A stretch of 64,000 nucleotides of DNA from Rhodanobacter sp. Soil772 (GCF_001428385.1 NZ_LMSK01000001.1:1120358-1184357); one strand, 5' to 3'. Positions 1-9,887 are shown, counted from the stretch's first letter. Numbers and translations are program-made. The notes: a model not told the origin generated them from the letters alone.

Positions 1-80
1 GCGCAGCGTGCATGTAGCAACGGGCACTTCACACGGCAGGTGTCACACAACGACCCTTGTACCGCCCACCATCGAATCCG

Positions 81-119
81 ACGAACAAGGGTCCGGCATT
101 GCCGGGCTCTTGTTCGTTT
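81..119. terminator. Hairpin downstream of the GGDEF/EAL gene
   Basis: A 16-base stem (arms 82-97 and 101-116, two imperfect positions, loop ATT) lies just beyond the stop codon of the - strand gene ending at 139. The + strand side ends in TTCGTTTC, so it could act for transcription from either side. There is no long T tract on the - strand side, so intrinsic termination of the GGDEF/EAL gene is only probable. Confidence 0.45.
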
Positions 120-138
120 CTGCCGGGCACGCGCTTCC

Positions 139-3100
139 TCAGGGATGAACGTCGCCGAGCACGCGCTCGATGAGCAGCGCAAGGAAGGTTTCGCGCTCGC
201 GTCGGTAGTCGGGGTCGGACGGGCCGGCTTTGGCCGCCGTGTGCATGGCCTGGTGACTGGCATTCAGCACGGCACCAAGTCCCGGGTCATGCAGGTATTC
301 ACCCGGGTCGCAACTTACCTGCGCATGCCGGGCCCAGAACGCCGGCTCGGCCGGCAAGGCGATGAACTGTTCCTCCCAGCGCAGCTCGCCGGCGAGTGCG
401 CCCAGCCCGGTTCGCGGCCATGTGGAGTCTCGCTCGCACCGGTACCGCGCCAGCCAGGCGGGCAACGCGTCGGCAGGCATCGGTCGCGCCAGCGCATAAC
501 CTTGGCCGAAATCCGCGCCAAGGATCGTTGCGGCCTCGATCAGTTCGGGCGACTCCAGCCCCTCGACGACCACTTCGAGCCGCAGGTCGTGCCCGATCCG
601 GATCAGCTGACGGATGAAACGCAACGTGCCCAGCGGATCCTGCCGGGCCTGGCTGACGATGGCCTGGTCGATCTTGATCCGGTCGAACGGCCACTGGCGC
701 AGGCGGATGAGCGAACTGTAGCCCGCGCCGAGGTCGTCTTCGACCAGGCGTACGCCCAGGGTCTTGAGCGACTGCATGCCCGAGCCCTGCGGCACGGCGG
801 CATGCTCGGTGCCGATCGGCGATTCGAGTATCTCGAACAACAGCGCTTGCGCCGCACAGCCGCTGCTGGCGATGACCGCCGCCGCCACTTCGGCATAGCG
901 CGGGTCCTCCAGCGCGGCCGCGGGTGCATTCACCGAGATGTCCAACGCATGGCCCGCCTGCAACAGCAATTCGCGGCAGGCGGCGGCCTGGACTAGCCCC
1001 TGGCGGAACAGCACGAGCAAATCGTCCGCGCCCAGCGCGGGAAGAAACCTGGCCGGCGCCAGCAGGTCGCCGTCATCGTCGCGCAACCGCGCCAGCGCCT
1101 CGACCTCGGTAACCCGGCCATCGGCAAGCCTGACCAGCGGCTGGTAGTGCATCTGCAGCGCATCGGTCGCAACCGTTGCGCGCCAGCGTTCGCGCACGAA
1201 GAACGGCAGCAGTTCGGTGCCCTGGCGCGGCGGTGCCAGGCGCGCCAGGGCGAGGTCCAGCACGGTCTTGATCTGTTCGAGGAAAGCCCGCTGGTCTTCG
1301 CTGTGAAAGCCGCCGGCGTACGGGCTGTACACGGTCAGCACGACCGCCGGTTTCAGCGGCGACGGGCATAGCGGAATGGCAACGTTGGAAACCACCCCGA
1401 GACCCAGCGCGATGTCGCGCCAATTCGTCATCGACGGGTCGCTGCCGTAGTGGGCGCAACGCTGGATCGTCGCCGTGCGCCAGGCGCGCCCGCTGGGACC
1501 CTGTCCCTCCGGCCGGCCAGCCTCGACCCGGATCGGCACTGCCTTGCCGCTGACCAGCGCGTGCAGGTATTCGGCAAAGGCCGTTCCCGCCACCGCTTCG
1601 TAGGTCAGCTGGCCCGACGCGTCCGGGCGCCCCGCCGAACAAGCGATGACTTCATCGTGCGATACCAGGATGTCGGCCACGCCCTGGATCAGTTCCAGGT
1701 AGCCTTCGGCCGACCACGCCAGTGCGTTGACCCTGGCCAGCAAGGCCACCCGGCGGCGCTGCAGTTCGCGCATGCTTTCCAGTTGCCACTGCCGCTCCAT
1801 GCCCAACCGCTGCAGCAGGATGCCCAGCGCACGATGGTCGGTCCGGCCGACGCCGGCCAGCGTGGTCGCCAGGATGTCGCGCAACTGCTCGATCGCCTCC
1901 AGCAGCCAGACTTCCTCGAGCCCGCAGGCCGCGTGGAACAGGCCGGTCCGGGTCGCCCGGGCGCGGTGGCCGGCCATGTCGAGATCCGCTTGCAGCAGGG
2001 CCTGCAGGTGCTGCAGCTGATGCTCCCCGAACGCCTTCACATCCGCGGCCGGAAGCAGGTCCAGCAGCCGGGCAATGCCGTCATGCGAACGCAGCCCGGC
2101 ATGAAAGCTTTCCACGATGCCGGGCAACCGTGGCTCCCACGCCTTGCTGCAGGCGCCCAGCAGCATGGCGGCTTGTTCGCCATAGGGCGAGGCGGCGGCG
2201 TCCAGCTCGTCGGCCTGGTCCGTCACGCCATTGGGCGAAACCAGCGACCACCAGTGCGAGCGGTACCGCTTGCGCGATTTCACCTGGTACATCGCCTGGT
2301 CGGCGCGGCGCAGCAGCTGCTCGCCGGTCGCCTGGACTTCGCCGGAATACATCGCGATGCCCAGGCTGGCGCCCACGGACATGGCCGTGCCGTCGATCGT
2401 CACCGGGAGCTGCAGGACTCCACCGATGCGCTCCAGCAACCCGTCGACGTCCGCCTCGGCTTCGAGATCCTCGAACACCAGCACGAACTCGTCGCCACCC
2501 AGTCGGGCCACGTAGTCGCCGGCGTGGAGCATCTGCTGGAACCGGCCCGCCATCTCGACCAGCAGGCGATCGCCCACGGCATGGCCGTGGCGGTCGTTGA
2601 TCGGCTTCAGATCGTCCAGGTCGAGCAGCCCCACCGCCACCAGTCGCCCGCGCCGCCGGGCGCGGGCCAGCACGGTCTCGAGGTGCCGATCCAGCGCGCG
2701 GCGGTTGGGCAGGCCGGTGAGATCGTCGTGCAGGGCCAGGTAGGTCTGCCGTTCCTTCTCCTGCAGCAGGGCGTGCCGCTGCGCGTGCTGCCGCAGCGCC
2801 AGGCCGGTCGCGTCGGCGATCTCGTCCAGCAGGCGGCACATCTCGTCGTCAAAAGCATCCGACTCGACGGTGACCACGACGAATACGCCGGTCGGCACCC
2901 GCGCCGCGCCGACCGTATCGGCAGAGGACGCAAACAACGGCCAGCACCCCACCGCACCGGCATGTTCGAGCAGCTCCTTGCGGAACGCCCGGTCGGACTG
3001 CGGTGCACCGCGGGGATGCCGCCGGATGACCGGCGCGCCCTGCATGAAGGCTTGCGTCGGCGTGAGCACGGTCGGACTGTCGTCGTGCCGCGGCGGCAGG

Positions 3101-3921
3101 GGCAGGCCGCGCAGGATGTTCGCGATCGGGCCAACCAGGGCCACCCGCCGCAGCATGTGGTCGGCGCCATCGGCGGCGAACACGTCGACTCCGGCGGCGC
3201 CGGCGATGTCGGCCAGCGCCCGGGCCAGCGTGCGATAGACCGATTCCGGGTCGGGCTGCTCGAGCAGGGCCCGCTGGATCGTGCGCTGCGCATCGCGGTA
3301 GCGGCTCATCCGCGTGCTGCGCTCCAGCAGCAGCTGGTGGTCCCAGAACCGGCTCAGTTCGTCGACCAGCCGCTGCGCCCAATCGAGCAGTTCCCCGCTC
3401 AGGCTGGGGCCGTCGTCGCGGGAGTAGGCGGCCAGCACCAGCTGGCCATCGTCACGCGTCCGCGATGCAGCCACGATGCAGGAACCGAAACCGTGCCGCC
3501 GCGCGGCGTCCCGCCACGGCGCGAACTCCGGCGCGTCGACCGGGGTCGCCCGCGCCCGTTCCTGGCGCAGCACCATCGCCACCGGCCCGCGCCCGCCGGG
3601 GGCGGATTCATCCGTGCTGAGGCGCAGCGCAGCCGCGTAAGCCGCGGCGGGTCCTGCCGCCGCCAGTACCTCGATGGCGCTGTGCCCCGGTTTGCGCCGC
3701 CCGATCCAGACCAGCGGAAGATCCATGGTCGAGGCCAGAATGCCCGCGATCGTGACCATGACCAGGCGGCGGTCGCGATCCGGCGTCGCATGCAATAGCG
3801 CGAGGGTTTCCGCCACGCTCCGGTAGAAGCGTTCGCGAAGTTCGCCACGTGCCTGCTCCTGGCTGCTCACCCGCTTGCGAACTCCCCTAGAACGAACAAA
3901 CGGTGCGTCGACCGTGGTCAT
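139..3921 (-). CDS. Multidomain GGDEF/EAL cyclic-di-GMP protein with GAF-like and globin-like regions
   Basis: 1260 aa, no signal peptide or membrane segment, so probably cytosolic. The N-terminal ~390 residues look like one or two GAF-type sensor regions. A GGDEF domain follows, with an intact GGDEF signature at residues 475-479 inside RLGGDEFVLVFED, so cyclase activity is plausible. Residues ~570-700 (containing GLFHAACGLEEVWLLEA) resemble the helical globin-like sensor region seen in some bacterial cyclases. A second GAF-like region comes next. The C-terminal EAL domain keeps the EAL at ~940, FEILES, EDDLGAGYSSL, KIDQAI (~1080), VVEGLES and QGYALARPM, so phosphodiesterase activity is also plausible. 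The globin call is inferred from pattern only. The gene is monocistronic, ending at the window's left edge. No clear Shine-Dalgarno precedes the ATG at 3921, so the start is uncertain. Confidence 0.9.
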   Translation of the reverse strand: MTTVDAPFVRSRGVRKRVSSQEQARGELRERFYRSVAETLALLHATPDRDRRLVMVTIAGILASTMDLPLVWIGRRKPGHSAIEVLAAAGPAAAYAAALRLSTDESAPGGRGPVAMVLRQERARATPVDAPEFAPWRDAARRHGFGSCIVAASRTRDDGQLVLAAYSRDDGPSLSGELLDWAQRLVDELSRFWDHQLLLERSTRMSRYRDAQRTIQRALLEQPDPESVYRTLARALADIAGAAGVDVFAADGADHMLRRVALVGPIANILRGLPLPPRHDDSPTVLTPTQAFMQGAPVIRRHPRGAPQSDRAFRKELLEHAGAVGCWPLFASSADTVGAARVPTGVFVVVTVESDAFDDEMCRLLDEIADATGLALRQHAQRHALLQEKERQTYLALHDDLTGLPNRRALDRHLETVLARARRRGRLVAVGLLDLDDLKPINDRHGHAVGDRLLVEMAGRFQQMLHAGDYVARLGGDEFVLVFEDLEAEADVDGLLERIGGVLQLPVTIDGTAMSVGASLGIAMYSGEVQATGEQLLRRADQAMYQVKSRKRYRSHWWSLVSPNGVTDQADELDAAASPYGEQAAMLLGACSKAWEPRLPGIVESFHAGLRSHDGIARLLDLLPAADVKAFGEHQLQHLQALLQADLDMAGHRARATRTGLFHAACGLEEVWLLEAIEQLRDILATTLAGVGRTDHRALGILLQRLGMERQWQLESMRELQRRRVALLARVNALAWSAEGYLELIQGVADILVSHDEVIACSAGRPDASGQLTYEAVAGTAFAEYLHALVSGKAVPIRVEAGRPEGQGPSGRAWRTATIQRCAHYGSDPSMTNWRDIALGLGVVSNVAIPLCPSPLKPAVVLTVYSPYAGGFHSEDQRAFLEQIKTVLDLALARLAPPRQGTELLPFFVRERWRATVATDALQMHYQPLVRLADGRVTEVEALARLRDDDGDLLAPARFLPALGADDLLVLFRQGLVQAAACRELLLQAGHALDISVNAPAAALEDPRYAEVAAAVIASSGCAAQALLFEILESPIGTEHAAVPQGSGMQSLKTLGVRLVEDDLGAGYSSLIRLRQWPFDRIKIDQAIVSQARQDPLGTLRFIRQLIRIGHDLRLEVVVEGLESPELIEAATILGADFGQGYALARPMPADALPAWLARYRCERDSTWPRTGLGALAGELRWEEQFIALPAEPAFWARHAQVSCDPGEYLHDPGLGAVLNASHQAMHTAAKAGPSDPDYRRERETFLALLIERVLGDVHP

Positions 3922-3992
3922 ACTTCATCACGGGAGCCCGCATTAATCCATCATCCGTCGCGGTGCCGCGCACATGCCCCGGACTGGACCCT

Positions 3993-5270
3993 TCACCCGG
4001 GCGACGCGCTCTCCCCGCATACCCGGGCGCGCTTGCGCATCAGCTCGCGCTCGCGCCGGTTCATGGCCAGCCTGGCCGCCCGCTCGAACTCCCGGCGCGC
4101 CTCGTCGACGCGGCCCAGCCGGGCCAGCAAATCGCCCCGCACCGCGGGCAGCAGGTGGTACCTCTGCAGGCTCGGCTCGTCGACCAGGGCATCGGCCAGT
4201 TCGAGGCCCGCCGCCGCACCGCCGGCCATGCCCACGGCCACCGCGCGGTTGAGTTCGACGATCGGCGACGGCATCACCCGGGCCAGCGTCGCATACAGCG
4301 CCGCGATACCCAACCAATCGGTCTCCTCGCTGGTCAGCGCACGCGCATGGCAGGCGGCGATCGCCGCCTGCAGCGCATACGGACCCAGCGCACCTCCCAG
4401 CCTGCGGGCCTGTTCCAGCGCGGCCAGACCGCGGCGGATCAGCAGCCGGTCCCACAACGCCCGATCCTGCTCCAGCAGCAGGATCGGCTCGCCGCGCGCG
4501 TCCACCCGTGCGCGCGAACGCGAGGCCTGCAGCTCCATCAGCGCCACCAGGCCATGCACCTCGGGCTCGCGCGGCATCAGGCCGGCCAGCACCCGGCCCA
4601 GGCGCAGGGCGTCCTCGCACAAGGCCGGGCGCATCCAGTCGTCGCCGGCGGTAGCCGAGTAGCCTTCGTTGAAGATCAGGTAGATCACCCCGAGCACCGA
4701 CGAAAGGCGTGCGGCAAGCTCGTCGCCGCGGGGCACCTCATACGCCACCGCGGCCTTGCCGAGGCTGCGCTTGGCGCGAACGATGCGCTGCGCGATGGTC
4801 GGCTCGGGCACCAGGAAGGCGCGCGCGATTTCCTCCGTGGTCAGGCCGCCGAGCAGGCGCAGGGTCAGCGCCACGCGCGCTTCCATGGACAGCAGCGGAT
4901 GGCAGGCGGTGAAGATCAGCCGCAGCAGGTCGTCGCCGAACGGGTCGTCCAGCGCCGCCTCGTCCGCGGACCTTGCGCATTCCTGCTCGTGCTCCAGCTC
5001 GTGCATCAGTTGCTCGTGCTTGCGTTCGAGCAGCTTGCTGCGGCGCAGCCGGTCGATCGCACGATGCTTTGCGGTGGTCATCAGCCATGCGCCGGGATTG
5101 TCCGGCACGCCGGTTTGCGGCCACTGCTCCAACGCCACTACCAGCGCATCCTGCGCCAGCTCCTCGGCCAAGCCGACGTCGCGCAGCATGCGGGTGAGGC
5201 CGGCGATCAGCCGGGCCGACTCGATCCGCCAGACGGCGTCGATGGTGCGATGGGTATCGGTCACGCTCAT
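3993..5270 (-). CDS. ECF sigma factor with long C-terminal extension (DUF6596/ECF42 type)
   Basis: 425 aa. The N-terminal ~180 residues hold sigma region 2 (ESARLIAGLTRMLRDVGLAE, then NPGAWLMTTAKHRAIDRLRR) and region 4 (TLRLLGGLTTEEIARAFLVP). The remaining ~240 residues form a helical, TPR-like extension typical of this sigma group, in which no anti-sigma factor is encoded nearby. The extension contains GYSATAGDDWMRPALCEDAL and ELNRAVAVGMAGG, both familiar from the family. It is the last gene of a - strand set of three: two YCII/DGPF proteins lie directly upstream (89-base gap). That pairing is a hallmark of the ECF42 group, so the sigma factor probably drives its own small operon. The inducing signal cannot be read from the sequence. 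Confidence 0.93.
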   Translation of the reverse strand: MSVTDTHRTIDAVWRIESARLIAGLTRMLRDVGLAEELAQDALVVALEQWPQTGVPDNPGAWLMTTAKHRAIDRLRRSKLLERKHEQLMHELEHEQECARSADEAALDDPFGDDLLRLIFTACHPLLSMEARVALTLRLLGGLTTEEIARAFLVPEPTIAQRIVRAKRSLGKAAVAYEVPRGDELAARLSSVLGVIYLIFNEGYSATAGDDWMRPALCEDALRLGRVLAGLMPREPEVHGLVALMELQASRSRARVDARGEPILLLEQDRALWDRLLIRRGLAALEQARRLGGALGPYALQAAIAACHARALTSEETDWLGIAALYATLARVMPSPIVELNRAVAVGMAGGAAAGLELADALVDEPSLQRYHLLPAVRGDLLARLGRVDEARREFERAARLAMNRRERELMRKRARVCGESASPG

Positions 5271-5359
5271 GGCGACCGATCACACCATCCCCGCTGCGCC
5301 GGCGCAAGGCCGCAGGCCACGCCTTCCCTGTTTCCCATTTCGACTCTTGAAGCCTTCCG

Positions 5360-5812
5360 TCAGGACGCGCCGACGGGATGGCGGCGGAGACCGTCCTGCT
5401 TCGCGTCATCCACCCGTTCGTCGTTGTCCCGGGCCAACGCCTGCCGCACGTCGGCGGCAAGGTCCGCGAACTCCTGCACCCGCTGCACTTCGATGGCCTC
5501 GCCGGCCGCTGCCGGGCAACGCGAAGCCCAGGCGATGGCCTCGTCCAGCGACGCGACATCGATGATCCAGTAGCCGGCGGGCGCATCCACCGCCCCGGCG
5601 CGCGGGCCATCGACGAGCTCGGGCCTGCCGCCGGCGAAGAAGACGCGCGCGCCCATCGACGGCGGGCACAATCCGTCCAGCGCAAGCAGCACGCCGGCCC
5701 GCCACAGCGCCTGGTTGTACCGCGCCATCGCGTCCACGCCAGCGGTATCGAACCCACTTCCCGGCGCCCCGCTTTCGCCAGCACCGGGGATCAGCCACAT
5801 CATGAAACGCAC
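5360..5812 (-). CDS. YCII/DGPF-type small protein, copy 2 (ECF42 partner)
   Basis: 150 aa from a GTG start at 5812, chosen because GGGGAG lies 8 bases upstream and the family begins with a short hydrophobic strand (MRFMMWLIP). The frame stays open to 5977 but the extra N-terminus is Arg/Ser-rich shadow sequence. Recognisable features are the first beta strand, a Gly/Pro-rich loop, ARVFFAGGRPELVDGPRAGA (the DGPF position, here DGPR) and YWIIDVASLDEAIAWASRCP. The last is the typical YCII pattern of a Trp/Tyr-Ile strand followed by an EAI/EAL helix. Its biochemical role is unknown. Family members are small dimeric alpha-beta barrel-like proteins commonly encoded with ECF42 sigma factors. It lies 49 bases after copy 1 and before the sigma factor. 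Confidence 0.85.
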   Translation of the reverse strand: MRFMMWLIPGAGESGAPGSGFDTAGVDAMARYNQALWRAGVLLALDGLCPPSMGARVFFAGGRPELVDGPRAGAVDAPAGYWIIDVASLDEAIAWASRCPAAAGEAIEVQRVQEFADLAADVRQALARDNDERVDDAKQDGLRRHPVGAS

Positions 5813-5861
5813 GACGGTCGCTCCCCGGCATGCCCGCGCCAGAACCGGTCCATGGTCCGAC

Positions 5862-6281
5862 TCATGATTTCGCCGCGACCTGCGCGCGCAGCCGCTCCTC
5901 CTGCTCGCGCAGTTCGGGAGTGAACTCGGCGCCGAAATCCTCGGCCTCGAACACCTGCCGAATCTCGATCTCGGCATCGTCGTCGAACGGCGCGCGCTTG
6001 AGCCACTCGATCGCCTCCTGCATCGACTTCACCTGCCACAGCCAGAACCCGGCAACCAGTTCCTTGGTCTCTGCGAACGGCCCGTCGGTGACCGTGCGCG
6101 TGCGCCCCGAGAACCTCACCCGCACGCCCTTCGAACTGGGATGCAGACCCTCGCCCGCCAGCATGATGCCGGCCTTCACCAGCTCCTCGTTGAACTTGCC
6201 CATCTCGGTCAGCAGCTGCTTGCCGGGCATCACGCCGGCTTCCGAGTCCGAAGTCGCCTTCACTATCACCATGCATCGCAT
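5862..6281 (-). CDS. YCII/DGPF-type small protein, copy 1 (ECF42 partner)
   Basis: 139 aa. The ATG at 6281 (MRCMVIVKATSDSEAG) was chosen over the ORF's far end at 6395 because GGAG precedes it and MVMVKA-type starts are characteristic of the family. The DGPF motif is intact (TRTVTDGPFAETKELVAGFW), followed by a strand and helix WLWQVKSMQEAIEWLKRAP. It is the first gene of the operon leading into copy 2 and the ECF sigma factor. Function beyond association with this sigma group is not established. The two copies differ clearly in sequence, so this is an old pair rather than a recent duplication. Confidence 0.9.
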   Translation of the reverse strand: MRCMVIVKATSDSEAGVMPGKQLLTEMGKFNEELVKAGIMLAGEGLHPSSKGVRVRFSGRTRTVTDGPFAETKELVAGFWLWQVKSMQEAIEWLKRAPFDDDAEIEIRQVFEAEDFGAEFTPELREQEERLRAQVAAKS

Positions 6282-6458
6282 CGTCGTGTCTCCTTCGAAT
6301 GAGGCGGGAGCCAGGCACGCCAACCCTGGCTCTATCCAGACGACGAACGGCGAACCGGCAAATCGACACGGCAGCCTGCAGGCGACCGAAACCACAATCG
6401 CAAACGATGAGCCGCGGCTCGCTATGCTGTACGCATTGCGTCATCAGGGCAGGAAGGG

Positions 6459-9400
6459 ATGAAGGAAAACCCAGGCGGGCTGATCGTCCATCGCGGCAGC
6501 CGCACCGAACGGCTGGCCGATACACTGGCGCTGCAGCTGGAAGCGCAGCGGCCGGCCAATCCGCTGGCCGCGCAGACCGTGGTGGTGGCGCACCCGGGGT
6601 TGCAGCGCTGGCTGCTCGGCCGCCTGGCGCAGCGTCGTGGTCCGCAAGGCGGGCACGGCATCGCCGCCAACGTCGAGATGATCCTGCCGTGGCAGTGGTT
6701 CGAGCGCTGCGCGCGCCGCATGCTGGGCGACGAGGCACTGATCGGCGGCGCGTATCGGCACGAAGTGCTGCGCTGGCGCCTGCTGCAGGTGTTGTCCACG
6801 TCGAACGCGGCGGAAGTCCGCGCCTACCTGGCCGGCGACGATGCCGCGCGGCGCAGTTTCCAGCTGGCCGAGCACCTCGCCGGCCTGTACACCCAGTACC
6901 TGATCTACCGGCCGGACTGGATCCTCGACTGGGAACAGCATCCGGCCCGCCACGACGGCGACTGGCAGGCGACGCTGTGGCATCGGCTGCGAACCTCGAT
7001 CCAGCGTCCGCACCGCGCGCAGCGCAGCGCCGCCCTGCTCGATGCGCTGCGTACCGGCAACGACCTGGCCAGCGACCCGCCGCTGCATGTGTTCGGCGTC
7101 AGCCATCTGCCGCCCGACGTGCTGGCAGCACTGCAGGCGACCGCGCTGCACACGCCGGTGCACCTGTATTTTCCCGATCCCTGCCGCGAGCACTGGGTGT
7201 ATCTGCGCAAGCAGCGCTTCCTGCTTGCCCACGCGGACGATCCCGAAGCGCTGTATTACGAGGTCGGCCATCCGCTGCTGGTGGCGCTCGGCCGCATCGC
7301 GCAGGATTTCTGCCTCACCCTGGACGAGTGCGACGCGATCGACGAGCGCGACCCGCTCGACGAAGCCGAGCCGCTCGACGAAGCCACCGCGCTGCTCGCC
7401 CGGCTGCAGTCGAGCATCCGCTGCCTGCAGCCGGAACTGGTCGGTGCGCCGATTCGCGAACAACAAGCCAGCGGCGCCAGCCTGCGCGACATCCTGCCCG
7501 CGTTGCGCCACGACGCCAGCCTGCGCGTGCACGCCTGCCACACCCGCCTGCGCGAACTGGAAGTGCTGAAGAACAGCCTGCTGCGCTGCCTGGCCGACGA
7601 CCCTACGCTGCAGCATCGCGACATCGTGGTGATGGCACCGGACATTAGCGCGTACGCCCCCTACCTGGCGGCGGTGTTCGGCGAGCCGGCGCAGTACCGC
7701 AGCGATCCGCTGCACATTCCCTGGCACCTGGCCGACGTGGGGCTGGCCCGTGCGCATCCGCTGATGAGCGCGTTTGCGCAGGTGCTGGACCTGGCCGAGA
7801 GCCGCTTCACGGTCAGCGAGGTGCTGGACTTCCTCGACGTGCCGGCGGTGGCGCGGCGTTTCGCGATCGACGCCGGCGGCCGCAACGCGCTGGAGCGCTG
7901 GTTGCGCCGCGCCCGCGTGGCGTGGGGCCTGGATGCCGCGATGAAGGCCGAGGCCGGCGCGGCGGCGGTCGACACGAATTCGTGGCAGTTCGGCTTCGAC
8001 CGCATGTATGCCGGGTTGATCGTGGGCCAGGATGCGGATGACGAACTGCTCGACGGCGTCCTGCCGCTGCAGGGCGTCGCCGGCAGCGCGGTGGAAGCGC
8101 TGGGCCAGTTTGACCGCCTGCTCGGCGAACTGCGCCAGGCGCGCCACGCCTTCGCCAGCGCGCGCCCGTTGGCCGCGTGGAGCGAATGGCTGCTGGAGCG
8201 GATCGACGCGCTGTTTTTCGCCGACCCGCGTGACGACGCCGAGCAGAACGCGCTCGACGCCCTGCGCCGGCTCGTCGCCGGTCTTGCCAGCCAGGCCGCC
8301 GAGGCCGACGTCCACGCAGCATTGCCATGGAGCGTGGCGCGCGAGGCGTTGCGCGGTGCGCTCGACGCGGTGCCGGAGCGGCAAGCCTTCCTGCTCGGCG
8401 GGGTGACCTTCTGCGGGTTGGTGCCGCAGCGCTCGATCCCGTTCCGCGTGGTCTGCCTGCTCGGCATGAACGAGGGCGAGTTCCCACGCCCCGGCAACGA
8501 CGCCGGCCTCAACAAAATTCTCAGCCAGCCGCGCCGCGGCGACCGCGACACCCGCAGCGAAGACCGCTACCTGTTCCTGGAAGCGCTGATGTCGGCGCGC
8601 GACGTGCTGCACATCAGTTACGTCGGCGAAGGCGTGCGCGACGGCAAGCCGCGCAATCCCGCCGCGCCGCTGGCCGAATTGCTGCAGTTCCTCGACGAGC
8701 AGCACGCCATCGCCGACGACGACAAGGCCGAACGGCCATGGCGCATCCGCCACCCACTGCAGCCGTTCGACGCGCGCTACTACGAACGCGACGCCGAAGG
8801 CCAACCGCGGCACGATCCGCGGCTGTTCTCGTACGACCCGGCCTTCCTCGCCACGCCCGCGGCGGACGACGGCCAGTGCTTCATCACGCCCGCACCGACC
8901 GCCACGAAAGTCCTGCCCACCGGTGGCGAGATCGCGCTGGCCGCACTCAAGCGCTACTGGCGCGACCCCGCCCGGGACGCACTGCTGCGCGGTCACGGCA
9001 TCAGCCTTCAGGCATTGGACAACGCCGGCTGGCCCGATCGCGAACCGCTGGAGACCGGGCTCGACCGCATCGAGCGCGTCGATCACCGGCTGCTGTTCGA
9101 GGCGCTCGCCGCCGGTCATCGCGAATTGCCCGATGAACCGCCCGCCTGGCTGGCCCACTCCGGCATGCTCGCCGGCGGCGCGATCGGCGAGCAGACCTAC
9201 GCGCAACTGCGCGACTCGCTGCATCCCCTGCTCGACGGTGCGCACAAGCTGTTTGCCGACGGCCGGGCGCAGCCCGTGGCGCAGGCGGTCGACCTGGATC
9301 TCGGCGATGGCCTGCGCCTGACCGGCGTGGTCGACCGGGTGTTCCACGGCGTCGACGGCCCCGTGCTGTTCGACGCGCAACCCTCGCGCGCCGCGGGGCT

Positions 9401-9887
9401 GAAGGACATCCTCGCCTTCTACATCGACTGGGCCGCGTTGCGGCTGACCCACGCCGACGCCGTGCACGGCGAGTACCTGGAGCCCACGTCCAACAACAAG
9501 AAATCACGCAGCGCGGGGCTGCTCGTCCCCGTGCTGGCGCAGGATGCCGCGCAACTGCGCCACGGGCTGCGCCGCCTGATCGAGGCGTACCTGTCTGCCG
9601 AACAGCAACCGCTGCTGTTCTTCCCGCGCACCGCGCAAGCCTATGCCGCCAGCGCGCCGCAAGACCGCCTCGCCAAGGCCGCCGCCGTCTGGGAAGGCGA
9701 CGATTTCAACGGCGGCGAACGCGATTACGCACCCGGCTACGCAGCCTTGCTGAGTCGCGGCCTGGATCTTTTCGACGAAGCCGGCTCCGCGCATCGTGCC
9801 TTCGTCGCCGCCACCGAACTGGTCTGCGACGTGCTGGACCCTGGACATACGGCATTGATGAAAGTTGCGCAGGACCTCCGATCATGA
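6459..9887 (+). CDS. recC: RecBCD enzyme subunit RecC (exonuclease V gamma chain)
   Basis: 1142 aa, near the usual RecC length. It opens with GLIVHRGSRTERLADTLA and a VVVAHPGLQRWL segment, both typical of RecC. LHVFGVSHLPPDVLAAL, VVMAPDISAYAPYLAAVFG and VCLLGMNEGEFPRPG are further RecC landmarks from its inactive helicase-like domains. In the RecBCD complex RecC scaffolds RecB and RecD, splits the DNA strands and scans for Chi. AGGAAGGG sits directly before the ATG. The stop overlaps the recB start by 4 bases (ATGA), so recC-recB-recD form one operon, convergent with the pilus operon. Confidence 0.97.
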   Translation: MKENPGGLIVHRGSRTERLADTLALQLEAQRPANPLAAQTVVVAHPGLQRWLLGRLAQRRGPQGGHGIAANVEMILPWQWFERCARRMLGDEALIGGAYRHEVLRWRLLQVLSTSNAAEVRAYLAGDDAARRSFQLAEHLAGLYTQYLIYRPDWILDWEQHPARHDGDWQATLWHRLRTSIQRPHRAQRSAALLDALRTGNDLASDPPLHVFGVSHLPPDVLAALQATALHTPVHLYFPDPCREHWVYLRKQRFLLAHADDPEALYYEVGHPLLVALGRIAQDFCLTLDECDAIDERDPLDEAEPLDEATALLARLQSSIRCLQPELVGAPIREQQASGASLRDILPALRHDASLRVHACHTRLRELEVLKNSLLRCLADDPTLQHRDIVVMAPDISAYAPYLAAVFGEPAQYRSDPLHIPWHLADVGLARAHPLMSAFAQVLDLAESRFTVSEVLDFLDVPAVARRFAIDAGGRNALERWLRRARVAWGLDAAMKAEAGAAAVDTNSWQFGFDRMYAGLIVGQDADDELLDGVLPLQGVAGSAVEALGQFDRLLGELRQARHAFASARPLAAWSEWLLERIDALFFADPRDDAEQNALDALRRLVAGLASQAAEADVHAALPWSVAREALRGALDAVPERQAFLLGGVTFCGLVPQRSIPFRVVCLLGMNEGEFPRPGNDAGLNKILSQPRRGDRDTRSEDRYLFLEALMSARDVLHISYVGEGVRDGKPRNPAAPLAELLQFLDEQHAIADDDKAERPWRIRHPLQPFDARYYERDAEGQPRHDPRLFSYDPAFLATPAADDGQCFITPAPTATKVLPTGGEIALAALKRYWRDPARDALLRGHGISLQALDNAGWPDREPLETGLDRIERVDHRLLFEALAAGHRELPDEPPAWLAHSGMLAGGAIGEQTYAQLRDSLHPLLDGAHKLFADGRAQPVAQAVDLDLGDGLRLTGVVDRVFHGVDGPVLFDAQPSRAAGLKDILAFYIDWAALRLTHADAVHGEYLEPTSNNKKSRSAGLLVPVLAQDAAQLRHGLRRLIEAYLSAEQQPLLFFPRTAQAYAASAPQDRLAKAAAVWEGDDFNGGERDYAPGYAALLSRGLDLFDEAGSAHRAFVAATELVCDVLDPGHTALMKVAQDLRS

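Noticed and set aside
6444-9467. 1007-codon - strand frame opposite recC
   Set aside because: Same compositional shadow, no motif, and recC is certain.
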